Source: Pseudomonas azotoformans (GTDB lineage Bacteria > Pseudomonadota > Gammaproteobacteria > Pseudomonadales > Pseudomonadaceae). Taken from it: a DNA stretch of 64,000 nt. The translations under genes were made by a program, and so were the position numbers. The notes below the pieces were generated by a model. The model saw nothing but the letters and a program-made list of their open reading frames with translations, searched no databases and had not been told where the DNA came from. The DNA lies in assembly GCF_001579805.1 (NCBI RefSeq), contig NZ_CP014546.1, positions 2,666,001-2,730,000 of the forward strand, in the 5' to 3' direction. Shown in pieces: positions 16,923-25,713 of this stretch. The first letter of the stretch is position 1, and each line of letters begins with the position of its first letter.

Positions 16923-17722
16923 TGCACCACTGAATTGGGCGGCAGGTGGCCCAGGCGTTCGGTCAGGCGCAGGCGCTGGATCGGGTCTTCGCTGAGCATC
17001 AGCGCGTGTTCCAGGTCGAAGCGTTCGGCGTTGGGGCAGTCCAGGCGCTGATACAGGCTGGCCCTTGCGAGGTAATCGGCGGCGCTGGCGTTGCCCAGTT
17101 CCAGCACGCGTTCGGCGTCGATCAAGGCCTGGAGCGGAACGTCGTTGGAAAGGTGCAGTTGGCGCAGGTTGCGGGACAACCGTTGCAGGATCGAACGCGG
17201 GTCGGCGGTGTGCAGATGATCGGCCTGCAACTTGAGGTTGGGGCCGTATTGGCGCTGCAACAGGTCGCGGCAATCGTTGGGGTACAACCGTCGACCGCCG
17301 CAGGGATCCAGCAGGTGATCGGCGCCGGGGACTCTTAAAAGGAAATGGCCGGGGAAATTCACACCAACCATGGGAATCTCCAGGCGCCGCGCCAGCTCAA
17401 GGGCAATCAGGCCCATGGCCAGGGGTTGTCCGCGTTTGCGCTGCAAGACCTTGTCCAGCAGGGCGGCGGCGGGGCGCAGGGGCGTAAATTCATCCTGGGC
17501 AAACCCCAGGTCATTCAAGCGCCGCAACAGCGGCTGGCCCAGTTCATCCGCCGGCAGCAGCGGCATGCCCAGGCTGACCTGTTGTTGCAGCAAGGTCAGT
17601 TCCTGCAGGATCTGCAAGGGCTTCACGGCCGGGTCGTGCTCGGCAGCAATCCACAACGCCGCTTCAAACAGCGCGGGTGGGGAGCGTTCCAGGCAGGCGA
17701 AAAAGGCTTTGCGGGGATTCAT
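16919..17722 (-). CDS. SirB1/YchA-family transglutaminase-like protein
   Basis: A 267-residue protein of the SirB1 family. The N-terminal part (residues 60-150) has a transglutaminase-like core, ending at GVNFPGHFLLRVPG and DPCGGRRLYP. The C-terminal third is tetratricopeptide-like (LQALIDAERVLELGNASAADYLARASLY). The catalytic Cys of true transglutaminases is not evident: the QRKRGQPLAMGLIALELARR segment stands where it would be, as in SirB1 relatives, so a non-enzymatic role is likely. The biochemical function is unknown. Confidence 0.85.
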   Translation of the reverse strand: MNPRKAFFACLERSPPALFEAALWIAAEHDPAVKPLQILQELTLLQQQVSLGMPLLPADELGQPLLRRLNDLGFAQDEFTPLRPAAALLDKVLQRKRGQPLAMGLIALELARRLEIPMVGVNFPGHFLLRVPGADHLLDPCGGRRLYPNDCRDLLQRQYGPNLKLQADHLHTADPRSILQRLSRNLRQLHLSNDVPLQALIDAERVLELGNASAADYLARASLYQRLDCPNAERFDLEHALMLSEDPIQRLRLTERLGHLPPNSVVH

Positions 17723-17909
17723 TGCATTCTCCGGCGGATGCCCCCGTTTTAGCCTTGCTGGGAATTTTCGTCCAGTGGCTTGGAAAATATCCTGCGTGCT
17801 TATGTCGCAAGACCTGCGAAATCGGGCGGCTTATTCCAGCCTGGTCCGGCAGTTTTCTGCCGCAAGCCTATACTTGGCCCACTATCAGAAGTGATTCGGG
17901 AGCTTGACG

Positions 17910-18929
17910 ATGTTTGCTCTCATGCACAGCACCCGCCTTGAATCGCTGCACTTGAGCATCGACCCGGCCACTGGGCTGAAGGCGGTCATCGCCATTCATA
18001 ACAGCCGCTTGGGGCCTGCTCTCGGTGGCTGTCGCTACCTGCCCTACCCCGACGACGAAAGTGCCGTGGCCGATGCCGCGCGCCTGGCCCAAGGCATGAG
18101 CTACAAGGCGGCACTGGCCGGTCTGCCGGTGGGCGGGGGTACCGCCGTGATCCTGCGTCCCGGCCACGTGGAAAACCGCGCGGCATTGTTTGAAGCCTTT
18201 GGCCGTTGCATCGAACAACTCGACGGGCGCTACATCACCGCCACCGACAGCGGCACTTCGGTGGCCGACATGGACTGCATCGCCCAGCACACTCGTTACG
18301 TCACCAGCACCACCGCCGCAGGCGACCCATCACCCCATGCGGCGATGGGTGTGTTCGCCGGCATTCGCACCACCGCGATGGCGCGCCTGGGCAGCGATAA
18401 CCTTGAAGGCTTGCGTGTGGCGATCCAAGGCCTGGGTAATGTCGGCTACGCCCTGGCTGAACAACTGCACGCTGCCGGTGCGGAATTGCTGGTAAGCGAC
18501 ATCGACCACGGCAAGGTTCAACTGGCCATGGAACAATTGGGCGCACACCCCATCGCCAACGACGCGTTACTGAGCACGCCATGCGACATCCTCGCGCCCT
18601 GCGGTCTCGGCGCCGTGTTCAACCGCCAGAGCGTCGGCCAGTTACGCTGCGCCGCCGTCGCCGGTTCGGCCAGTGCGCAATTGACCAACTTGCAAGTGGC
18701 CGACCAACTGGAAGGGCGCGGCATCCTTTACGCGCCCGACTATGTGATCAACTCCGGCGGCCTGATCTACGTCGCCCTCAAGCACGGCGGGGCGGAACTA
18801 CCGACCATCACCGCGCACCTGTCCAACATCGGCACGCGCCTCACCGAGATCTTCGCCCACGCCCAGGCGGAAAAACGCTCACCCGCACGGGTGGCGGATG
18901 AGCTGGCCGAGCGCTTGCTGTATCGCTGA
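17910..18929 (+). CDS. Glu/Leu/Phe/Val dehydrogenase (leucine dehydrogenase type)
   Basis: A 339-residue NAD-dependent amino-acid dehydrogenase. The catalytic domain contains GMSYKAALAGLPVGGGTAVI with the catalytic Lys, and ITATDSGTSVADMD with the general-acid Asp. The Rossmann domain starts at IQGLGNVGYALAEQL. The length matches leucine/valine dehydrogenases rather than the longer glutamate enzymes. It would deaminate branched-chain amino acids reversibly to 2-oxo acids. ATG 17910 is preceded by GGGAG at good spacing and was preferred to TTG 17904. It is a single-gene unit divergent from the SirB1-like gene. Confidence 0.88.
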   Translation: MFALMHSTRLESLHLSIDPATGLKAVIAIHNSRLGPALGGCRYLPYPDDESAVADAARLAQGMSYKAALAGLPVGGGTAVILRPGHVENRAALFEAFGRCIEQLDGRYITATDSGTSVADMDCIAQHTRYVTSTTAAGDPSPHAAMGVFAGIRTTAMARLGSDNLEGLRVAIQGLGNVGYALAEQLHAAGAELLVSDIDHGKVQLAMEQLGAHPIANDALLSTPCDILAPCGLGAVFNRQSVGQLRCAAVAGSASAQLTNLQVADQLEGRGILYAPDYVINSGGLIYVALKHGGAELPTITAHLSNIGTRLTEIFAHAQAEKRSPARVADELAERLLYR

Positions 18930-18937
18930 TACACCGA

Positions 18938-20245
18938 TCAGAGTTGATACTTCTCACGTACCAGTGAGCCGACCCCCATGCGATCCAGAATGTGCATTGG
19001 GCACAGAATCGTGACGCGAACGGTCCCTGGCAGCCGACTGATTTCAATCGAGCCGTTAAGCGTTGCGCGGTTGCGCACCTCGTCCATCGACAGGCCCGTG
19101 ACCGCCGCCGCGCGCTCCAGGCCGTTTTCCGTCGCCAGGTTGAGGTCGGCGCCGCTGCCGATAAAGGTAATGGGCCCGTTGTCTTCGATCTCGAACTGCC
19201 CCCAGCGCTCGCCCAATGCCTTGACGTGCAGCCGTTGCTCGGCGGTCATCGGTCGAGCCATGGGCGGCAAGTCATCAAGGTTTTGCAGCAGGATCGGGCC
19301 GTCGAGGGCCAACCCCTTGATCACATGGGCGGTCAGTTCGGTTTCACCCGATACGTCTGTGGCATGCCCGGCAATTTCGCCATTGCCTTGCTGGGCGTGC
19401 ATATCGCCCATGTACACCCCGGCGCCGGGAACTCTCACCGGGCAAATCAGCACGCAACCTTCGCGTACGGAGTTGGTGTCCATATGCCCGTCGGTTTTCG
19501 CCGCATGCAATTGGTCATGGGTCATGCCGTAGCGGTGGGGCGCGCCGACCAGATACTGGCCGAAGTCGGCGCAGTTGTGGGAATCCGGCAGATCCCGTGA
19601 AGGCGTGGTGCCGATATTGCCCAGGAAAGGCCGCATGTGCGCGGCAAGGCCGGGGATATCGGCGCGGGCCAGGGAGAGAATCGAGTGTTGCGCGGACATC
19701 TCCGGCAACGCCGCCATATCCGGTGCCTGGCCGGCGAGGCGGTCGGCTACCGCCTGGTTCACGGTCAGGCTCACCTGATGCTCGGCATCGAACACGATGA
19801 CGTAGCCATGGCTGAACCGAAACGCGCTGACCTCCGCCCCGCAAGCGTTGCAACGAATGGCGTCGGCGCCGATCCCCTCGACATGGCTGGCGGGATGTTC
19901 TTGCCCACAGTTGGAGCAGAACTTGGCGACAAAGGGATCGCCGTGATAGCGCCCCTCAACAAAGCGCATGACGCCTGACGAAGTGGCCAGGGACGTCACG
20001 CGCATGCGTTTGATCTTCAGGGCCACGGCGTCACCGACTTCGGCGCCGGCGATGAATACGGGTTGAGTCACCTCATGCCCGCCCTCAAACGCGGGCGTGA
20101 TCATCGGGCCCCAACACCCCGGTGGCGTACCGGTGATGAGGGTGCCGCCATCGGCGAGTGGGCCGAGCATCTTCTGGCTGGGGCCGATGAGGCCGTTGGT
20201 ATAGGTGTTGACGATCAGGCGATCAACCGGTTTTGATTCGTGCAT
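18938..20245 (-). CDS. Acetamidase/formamidase family protein with zinc-ribbon insert
   Basis: A 435-residue hydrolase of the FmdA/AmdA family, which cleaves short amides to carboxylate and ammonia. Family segments are present: NGLIGPSQ, PGCWGPM, SHNCADFGQYLVGA, GDMHAQQGNGEIAGHATDVS. Unusually, residues 110-140 carry two Cys-x2-Cys pairs (FCSNCGQEH and RCNACGAEV), a rubredoxin-like or zinc-ribbon insert not present in the small fungal and bacterial acetamidases I know. The substrate is uncertain. It is a lone gene convergent with the dehydrogenase and separated by 8 nt. The 246-bp region after its start holds only the promoter area. Confidence 0.85.
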   Translation of the reverse strand: MHESKPVDRLIVNTYTNGLIGPSQKMLGPLADGGTLITGTPPGCWGPMITPAFEGGHEVTQPVFIAGAEVGDAVALKIKRMRVTSLATSSGVMRFVEGRYHGDPFVAKFCSNCGQEHPASHVEGIGADAIRCNACGAEVSAFRFSHGYVIVFDAEHQVSLTVNQAVADRLAGQAPDMAALPEMSAQHSILSLARADIPGLAAHMRPFLGNIGTTPSRDLPDSHNCADFGQYLVGAPHRYGMTHDQLHAAKTDGHMDTNSVREGCVLICPVRVPGAGVYMGDMHAQQGNGEIAGHATDVSGETELTAHVIKGLALDGPILLQNLDDLPPMARPMTAEQRLHVKALGERWGQFEIEDNGPITFIGSGADLNLATENGLERAAAVTGLSMDEVRNRATLNGSIEISRLPGTVRVTILCPMHILDRMGVGSLVREKYQL

Positions 20246-20491
20246 TTTTATTCTCCGGGTCCTATGTGATTGAACCTTCGGTCACGGTGTATTGATCAGT
20301 GAAGGTTCAGGCAGGCCCAGTAGACCGGTGTTTTGTATCCCGAATATGTCGCGCGGGTGCGCTAATACACAGTGGTACATAACGAGGGAAGAGGAAGGTT
20401 TTTCAGCTTGAAAATCCTGATAGGGTTCTGAGGGCGGGCGTTTTTCGGTACTTGCCCGCTATCGTTTTCCTACTTGCCGCGGAGAGTCTTC

Positions 20492-21205
20492 ATGTCCAAT
20501 CAAGCAACAGCGCATTCCGTAACGTTCAAGCGCCCAGACGGTGCCGAGGTCAACGGCTACCTGGCCAGCCCGGCTGAGCTGGAAGGGGCGCCGGCCATCG
20601 TATTGATTCAAGAGTGGTGGGGGCTTAACGAGCAGATCAAGGGCGTGGCCATCCGCCTGGCCGAATGCGGTTACCGGGTGCTGGTGCCGGACCTTTATCG
20701 CGGCGCCTCGACCGTGGAAGAGGAAGAAGCCCATCACCTGATGGACAGCCTGGATTTTGGCGATGCGGTGTCCCAGGACATCACAGGCGCAGTGCGTTAC
20801 CTGCAGGCCGACTCGAAAAAAGTGGGCGTGACCGGCTACTGCATGGGCGGGGCGTTGACGCTGTTGGCGCTCAATGCCATTCCGGAGCTGGCGGCGGGTG
20901 TGGTCTGGTATGGCTTCCCACCGCTTGAATACCTGGATGCAGCAAAAATCAAAGCACCGCTGATTGGCCATTGGGGCACGCAGGATGCTTTTTTCAACAT
21001 CGAAACCGTTGCGGAGCTGGAGTCAACGCTGCACGCGGCCGGTGTTGACGCTACGTTTTATCGCTACCTGGCGCGCCATGCCTTTGCCAACGAAACGGCG
21101 ATCGGCCATGGCCGTATCCCCGACACGCAATACGACGCCGCTTGGTCGCAACTGGCGTGGGACCGCACGTTGACCTTCTTCGGTAAAACCTTGTGGCAGG
21201 CCTAA
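20492..21205 (+). CDS. Dienelactone hydrolase family protein
   Basis: A 237-residue alpha/beta hydrolase of the dienelactone hydrolase family. The triad is visible: nucleophile Cys in VTGYCMGGALTLL, Asp in GHWGTQDAFF, and His in RHAFANE. The EWWGLNEQIKG oxyanion-region motif is typical. ATG 20492 follows GCGGAG at 8 nt and was preferred to TTG 20474. No chlorocatechol genes are nearby, so a general ester or lactone substrate is more likely than a dedicated pathway role. Confidence 0.88.
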   Translation: MSNQATAHSVTFKRPDGAEVNGYLASPAELEGAPAIVLIQEWWGLNEQIKGVAIRLAECGYRVLVPDLYRGASTVEEEEAHHLMDSLDFGDAVSQDITGAVRYLQADSKKVGVTGYCMGGALTLLALNAIPELAAGVVWYGFPPLEYLDAAKIKAPLIGHWGTQDAFFNIETVAELESTLHAAGVDATFYRYLARHAFANETAIGHGRIPDTQYDAAWSQLAWDRTLTFFGKTLWQA

Positions 21206-21233
21206 GGCGCAAACAGCCTTCGGTAAAACCTTG
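21178..21233 (+). repeat. 16-bp direct repeat across the dienelactone hydrolase 3' end
   Basis: CTTCGGTAAAACCTTG occurs at 21178-21193, inside the last codons of the hydrolase gene, and again at 21218-21233, beyond its stop. The spacing is 40 nt. It is likely a small local duplication; no mobile-element features accompany it. Confidence 0.7.
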
Positions 21234-21294
21234 AGCCGCCGGTCTGCCTGAACCCGTTGGTTCACCCTGAATCAACGGCGGCGGGCCGTTCCCC

Positions 21295-21555
21295 TTACTC
21301 CGCCTCCGGCTGCCCGATCTCGGCCAGGGCGCTGGCGTTGTTCTTGAATGCTGCTGCAAAGGCGGCGCGGTTCTTGGCCATGAAAATACCGGCGTCTTCT
21401 GCCTGCTTTTCAGTCAAGCCTTCCACGTTTTTCAACAGGACATCCATCAGAGACTCTGCCAGTTCAAGCATCTGGTCGTGTGCGTCGGCAAGTTTGCGAT
21501 CCACGAATGTAGTCTCCAAGTCGCGGGTACTGCGATACAGGGTTTCAACAGCCAT
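21295..21555 (-). CDS. yebG: YebG family protein, SOS-regulated
   Basis: An 86-residue small cytoplasmic protein matching E. coli YebG in its N-terminal half: MAVETLYRSTRDLETTFVDR, then the conserved ADAHDQMLELAE helix. YebG is a DNA-damage-inducible protein of unknown action. Its upstream region carries a perfect-arm LexA box (21625-21640), supporting SOS control. The C-terminus is shorter than in E. coli and lacks the acidic tail. The start ATG at 21555 leaves a 70-nt leader between the LexA box and the gene. Confidence 0.88.
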   Translation of the reverse strand: MAVETLYRSTRDLETTFVDRKLADAHDQMLELAESLMDVLLKNVEGLTEKQAEDAGIFMAKNRAAFAAAFKNNASALAEIGQPEAE

Positions 21556-21624
21556 TTTTTGGCCTCGTCATCAGGGTGCAGTAGTGAAGGGGAGTAGCCC
21601 TTGTGTTCGGGTGTTGCTGGAATG

Positions 21625-21640
21625 CTGTATTTATATACAG
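21625..21640 (-). promoter_or_regulatory. LexA binding site (SOS box)
   Basis: Read on the minus strand this is CTGTATATAAATACAG, matching the gammaproteobacterial consensus CTG-N10-CAG with the usual AT-alternating centre. It stands 70 nt before the yebG start, the right place to repress that promoter. Confidence 0.9.
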
Positions 21641-21829
21641 TAAAAAGGTTAAGCCAAACCACCGGATTTGGATAGCAGTTTTTTAATGTAGTCCGTAAAT
21701 ACAGGTTTGGAGTGCCTCATGTCACCCCGCCATCATCTTATACCTGCCCCTGGCCTTTTTTCTGCATGCAGAACAACCGTCACGTCCAACCCGCATTATC
21801 CGGTCGAGTCGACCTAAGGAAGCATCATC

Positions 21830-22318
21830 GTGAAGATCAATTGGGCCGAAAGGCTACGCCAGCAAGTGCACGGGCTGGCCGAGTCCCTGGGGAATCTGTT
21901 TGTCGAGTCGTTCCACTACCTGGCGCTGTTCGCCATTGGTGCGGTGACGGCCTGGGCGGCGGTGATGGAGTTTCTGGGGATGTTGGAGAACGGGCACATC
22001 AAGATCGATGACATCTTGCTGTTGTTCATCTACCTGGAGTTGGGTGCGATGGTCGGGATTTACTTCAAGACCAACCACATGCCGGTGCGCTTCCTGATCT
22101 ACGTGGCGATCACCGCGTTGACGCGACTGCTCATCTCCAACGTGTCGCACCACAATCCGCCGGACGTGGGAATCATCTACCTGTGCGGCGGGATTCTGCT
22201 GTTGGCGTTCGCGATTCTGGTGGTGCGCTACGCCTCGTCGGCCTTCCCGTCGGTCAAGGTTGAAGGCCCGCGTCGCAAGGGCGAGGCGAGCCTGGAGACC
22301 GAGAAGGGCGAGCTTTAA
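21830..22318 (+). CDS. PsiE-like inner-membrane protein (phosphate-starvation-inducible family)
   Basis: A 162-residue membrane protein with four predicted helices. A cytoplasmic N-terminus is followed by TM1 (FHYLALFAIGAVTAWAAVMEF), TM2 (DILLLFIYLELGAMVGIYF), TM3 (VRFLIYVAITALTRLLI) and TM4 (VGIIYLCGGILLLAFAILVV). The pattern YLELGAMVGIYF ... PVRFLIYVAITALTR is characteristic of PsiE. The molecular role is unknown. The GTG start at 21830 follows AAGGA at good spacing. The stop overlaps that of the convergent DUF3509 gene, and no phosphate (Pho) box was looked for with confidence. Confidence 0.85.
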   Translation: MKINWAERLRQQVHGLAESLGNLFVESFHYLALFAIGAVTAWAAVMEFLGMLENGHIKIDDILLLFIYLELGAMVGIYFKTNHMPVRFLIYVAITALTRLLISNVSHHNPPDVGIIYLCGGILLLAFAILVVRYASSAFPSVKVEGPRRKGEASLETEKGEL

Positions 22319-22629
22319 AGCCCGACGCTGAACGGCAGGGCGCGGGTCGGCGGTCGATGCAGGACTTTGTGATCGCCATCCGTCATCACCGCCAGGATCT
22401 CCATGGCGCTGTGGCCCTGCTCGATGGCGATACCGAACTGAATGCTTTGCACCAAGCGTTTGAGCCGTTTTGGATCATTGCGCTGTTCGGCGCTGATCAT
22501 GCGCTTGGCCACTACGCCTTGCTCGTTCGAGAGGGTCAGCATGATGCTGCCGTCCAGCCGTTGGATGCTCAAGTTGACGCGGTATTCAGGGGTGAAGGTG
22601 TCGGTGATGATCTGAAAAGGATTGTCCAT
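22315..22629 (-). CDS. DUF3509 domain protein
   Basis: A 104-residue protein that matches my recollection of the Pseudomonas DUF3509 family, beginning MDNPFQIITDTFTPEYRVNL. It has a predicted beta-rich start (VNLSIQRLDGSIMLTLSN) and a helical middle around RLKRLVQSIQFGIAIEQG, with no signal peptide. No function is known. The start at 22629 was chosen to match the family N-terminus; a longer frame to 22662 is possible. It converges on the psiE-like gene with stop codons overlapping by 3 nt. Confidence 0.75.
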   Translation of the reverse strand: MDNPFQIITDTFTPEYRVNLSIQRLDGSIMLTLSNEQGVVAKRMISAEQRNDPKRLKRLVQSIQFGIAIEQGHSAMEILAVMTDGDHKVLHRPPTRALPFSVGL

Positions 22630-22804
22630 GGTGCGTACCGCCTGATAAGAACATGCAGTCATTGACGACCGGTGTCGGGATTAGTTCGCGTCTCCTGACC
22701 ATCGGCCACTCCGTCGCTGAGGTTTTCACAAGGTCCGTTTCCCTCTACAGCTGTACAGCAAAGGCCGTGCCGCATAAGGCGCCGAGCCGTTATTGCAGGA
22801 CATG

Positions 22805-22832
22805 AAAAAGGCGAACCGAGGTTCGCCTTTTT
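22805..22832 (-). terminator. Intrinsic terminator of the sdaC-like gene
   Basis: A 7-bp GC-rich stem GGCGAAC/GTTCGCC with loop CGAG is flanked by A-run and T-run on both sides, so it can act in either direction. It lies 16 nt beyond the transporter's stop at 22848. Confidence 0.85.
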
Positions 22833-22847
22833 GTTGGGTGATCTATT

Positions 22848-24137
22848 TCAGGGCAGTACAGAGAAAACGATCGCAGACAGCGCAATCAACCCGATCACCA
22901 CTACAAACACATTCGACACCTGGCCCGAATACTGGCGCAGAGATGGCACGCGACGAATGGCATACATCGGCATCAGGAACAGCAGGCACGCGATGATCGG
23001 CCCGCCCATGGTTTCAATCATGCCCAGGATGCTCGGATTGAAGGTGGCGACGGCCCAGCAGGTCAGCACCATGAACAGTGCGGTGCAGCGTTCCAGCCAT
23101 TTGGCCGACATCGAGCGATTGCGCCCGCGCAGGGATTTGACGATCAGGCCCTGGAAACCTTCGCTGGCGCCGATGTAGTGGCCGAGGAAGGATTTGGTGA
23201 TAGCTACCAGCGCAATCAACGGCGCGGCGTAGGCGATCACCGGCGTCTGGAAGTGGTTGGCCAGGTAGGACAGGATCGAGATGTTCTGCGCCTTGGCTGC
23301 CGCTAGGTCGGACGGCGACAGTGCCAGTACGCAGCTGAAGCAGAAAAACATCACGGTCAGCACCATCATGCCGTGGGCCGTGGCTAGAATGCCGCTGCTT
23401 TTGCGCTCGGCCTGGGCGCCGTACACGCGTTTCTGGTCGACGGCGAAGGCGGAGATGATCGGTGAATGGTTGAAGGAAAACACCATCACCGGAATCGCCA
23501 GCCACAGGGTCTTGAAGAACAGCGGCATGGGCATGCCATCCCCGGCGGAGGCGAAGAAGGCGCCATTCCAGTTGGGGATCAGGCTGAAGGCCAGCAACAA
23601 CAGGGCGGCGACGAACGGATACACCAGCACGCTCATGGCCTTGACGATCACGCCCTGGCCGCATCGTACGATGGCCATCAGGCCAAGGATCAGCATCAGC
23701 GAAAGGATCGCCCGAGGGGGCGGGGCCATGTGCAGTTGGTGTTCCATGAAACTGCTCAGGGTGTTGGTCAGCGCCACGCTGTATACCAGCAGGATCGGGA
23801 AGATGGCAAAGAAATACAGCAGGGTGATCAGCTTGCCCGCACCGACACCGAAGTGTTCCTCGACCACTTCGGTGATGTCACCGGATTTGCCTGACAGCAC
23901 AAAGCGCGTCAGCCCACGGTGGGCGAAGAAGGTCATCGGGAAGGCCAGCAGGGCCAGTACGATCAACGGCCAGAAGCCGCCGACGCCGGCATTGATCGGC
24001 AGGAACAACGTGCCGGCGCCGATGGCGGTGCCGTAGAGGCCCAGCATCCAGGTGGTATCGTGTTTGGTCCAGCCGGTGGTCACGGTTGTTGGTGTAGCAG
24101 CAGGATTTTCAGCAGCAGGTGTACGTACATCGGTCAT
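22848..24137 (-). CDS. Serine/threonine transporter, HAAAP family (SdaC type)
   Basis: A 429-residue proton-coupled inner-membrane permease with about eleven helices. The TM1 region TWMLGLYGTAIGAGTLFLPI is the family hallmark, and later segments such as VFSFNHSPIISAFAVDQKR and TKSFLGHYIGASEG are typical. Adjacency to the L-serine deaminase gene, 62 nt upstream on the same strand, points to serine as substrate. The start at 24137 follows GAGG and the sequence MTDVRTPAAENP; the longer frame into the sdaA end was rejected. A terminator follows at 22805-22832. Confidence 0.9.
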   Translation of the reverse strand: MTDVRTPAAENPAATPTTVTTGWTKHDTTWMLGLYGTAIGAGTLFLPINAGVGGFWPLIVLALLAFPMTFFAHRGLTRFVLSGKSGDITEVVEEHFGVGAGKLITLLYFFAIFPILLVYSVALTNTLSSFMEHQLHMAPPPRAILSLMLILGLMAIVRCGQGVIVKAMSVLVYPFVAALLLLAFSLIPNWNGAFFASAGDGMPMPLFFKTLWLAIPVMVFSFNHSPIISAFAVDQKRVYGAQAERKSSGILATAHGMMVLTVMFFCFSCVLALSPSDLAAAKAQNISILSYLANHFQTPVIAYAAPLIALVAITKSFLGHYIGASEGFQGLIVKSLRGRNRSMSAKWLERCTALFMVLTCWAVATFNPSILGMIETMGGPIIACLLFLMPMYAIRRVPSLRQYSGQVSNVFVVVIGLIALSAIVFSVLP

Positions 24138-24199
24138 CGTTATTGCCTCGTTATTATTTTTGCGCGGGCTCACGTAGGGGGCGGGTAGCAGTGCTCCGA

Positions 24200-25576
24200 T
24201 CAGCACTCCACCCAGCTGACCGCCAGGCCGCCCCGTGAAGTTTCTTTGTATTTGTCATGCATATCGGCGCCGGTATCACGCATGGTGCGGATCACCCGGT
24301 CGAGGGAAATAAAGTGTTTGCCGTCACCGCGCAGGGCCATTTGCGTGGCGTTGATCGCCTTGACCGCGGCGATGGCATTGCGCTCGATGCACGGCACCTG
24401 TACCAGGCCGCCGACCGGGTCGCAGGTGAGGCCGAGGTTGTGTTCCAGGCCGATCTCGGCGGCGTTTTCCAGTTGCTCTGGAGTAGCGCCCAAAATATCG
24501 GCAAGCCCTGCTGCAGCCATGGCGCAGGCCGAACCCACCTCACCCTGGCAGCCCACTTCGGCGCCGGAAATCGAGGCGTTTTTCTTGCAGAGAATGCCGA
24601 CGGCGGCGGCGGCCAGGAAGAAATTGACCACGTCGTCGTCAGACGCGTCGGTGTTGAATTTCATGTAGTAATGCAGCACCGCAGGGATGATCCCGGCCGC
24701 GCCATTGGTCGGTGCAGTGACCATGCGCCCTCCGGCCGCGTTCTCTTCGTTGACGGCGAGGGCGAACAGGTTGACCCATTCCATGGCCGACAAGGTCGAC
24801 GTGATGACATTCGGTTTACCGATTTCCAGCAGGCTGCGGTGCAATTTTGCCGCGCGGCGCGGTACGTCCAGACCGCCCGGCAAGATGCCTTCATCGCGCA
24901 AGCCTTGTTCCACGCATTCGCGCATCACCGACCAGATGTGCAACAGGCCACTGCGGATGTCGGCGTCGCTGCGCCACGCGCGTTCGTTGGCCATCATCAG
25001 CTCGGAAACCCGCAGGCCGTGCTTGTTGCACAAAGCCAGCAGTTCCACGGCGCTGGAAAAGTCGTAGGGCAATTGCACATCGCTCGTCGGCGCAATGCCC
25101 GAGGCCGCTTCCGCCGCTTCGATGATGAAACCGCCGCCCACCGAGTAATAGGTCTGCTCGCTCAGCAGGCCGGTTTCGCCGTAGGCGTGTAGGGACATGG
25201 CGTTGGGGTGGTAGGGCAGGCTTTCGTCCAGCAGTAGGAGGTCGTGCTTCCAGTTGAAGTCAATGTCGTGCTGACCTGCAAGAAGCAGTCGGCCGGATTC
25301 GCGCAGTTGCTGGATGCGTGCATTGATCGAGGTGGGGTCGACCCGGTCCGGCCATTCGCCCATCAGGCCCATTACGCAGGCGCGGTCGGTGGCGTGGCCG
25401 ACGCCGGTGGCGGACAGCGAGCCATATAGGCGCACTTCTACACGGCGGGTGTCGTTCAGCAGCTGTTGATCGATCAGGGCTTGGGCAAAGGTCGCCGCCG
25501 CCCGCATCGGGCCGACGGTGTGAGAGCTGGAAGGGCCGATGCCCACTTTGAATAGATCGAAAACACTGATAGCCAT
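24200..25576 (-). CDS. sdaA: L-serine ammonia-lyase (single-chain, iron-sulphur type)
   Basis: A 458-residue L-serine deaminase that makes pyruvate and ammonia. The N-terminal beta domain begins [21 protein letters not shown]. The catalytic alpha domain contains the [4Fe-4S] cysteines in [20 protein letters not shown] and [14 protein letters not shown], with a C-terminal Cys in the tail AVSWVEC that occupies the active site in the resting enzyme of this class. It is upstream of the serine transporter gene in one operon and divergent from a LysR-type regulator 137 bp away. Confidence 0.95.
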   Translation of the reverse strand: MAISVFDLFKVGIGPSSSHTVGPMRAAATFAQALIDQQLLNDTRRVEVRLYGSLSATGVGHATDRACVMGLMGEWPDRVDPTSINARIQQLRESGRLLLAGQHDIDFNWKHDLLLLDESLPYHPNAMSLHAYGETGLLSEQTYYSVGGGFIIEAAEAASGIAPTSDVQLPYDFSSAVELLALCNKHGLRVSELMMANERAWRSDADIRSGLLHIWSVMRECVEQGLRDEGILPGGLDVPRRAAKLHRSLLEIGKPNVITSTLSAMEWVNLFALAVNEENAAGGRMVTAPTNGAAGIIPAVLHYYMKFNTDASDDDVVNFFLAAAAVGILCKKNASISGAEVGCQGEVGSACAMAAAGLADILGATPEQLENAAEIGLEHNLGLTCDPVGGLVQVPCIERNAIAAVKAINATQMALRGDGKHFISLDRVIRTMRDTGADMHDKYKETSRGGLAVSWVEC

Positions 25577-25713
25577 GCTAAAGCCTTACAAGCAATGGAG
25601 TAGAAATCGCTGCCATGTTTTGTAGAGCGAGCGGAATTGGCGCGATACTGAGCCTCTGGAACGGCACTGACCAACGAATTATCCTAAGACACCCTTTAGC
25701 AGGACTAAACGCT

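Noticed and set aside
22749..22765. CTACAGCTGTACAG as a second LexA box
   Set aside because: It contains a short palindrome but lacks CTG-N10-CAG spacing, and no SOS gene starts beside it.
23014..23664. A 216-codon minus-strand frame inside the serine transporter gene
   Set aside because: It is another frame of the same DNA, has no ribosome binding site, and gives an Arg/Asp/Gly-rich product typical of shadow frames.
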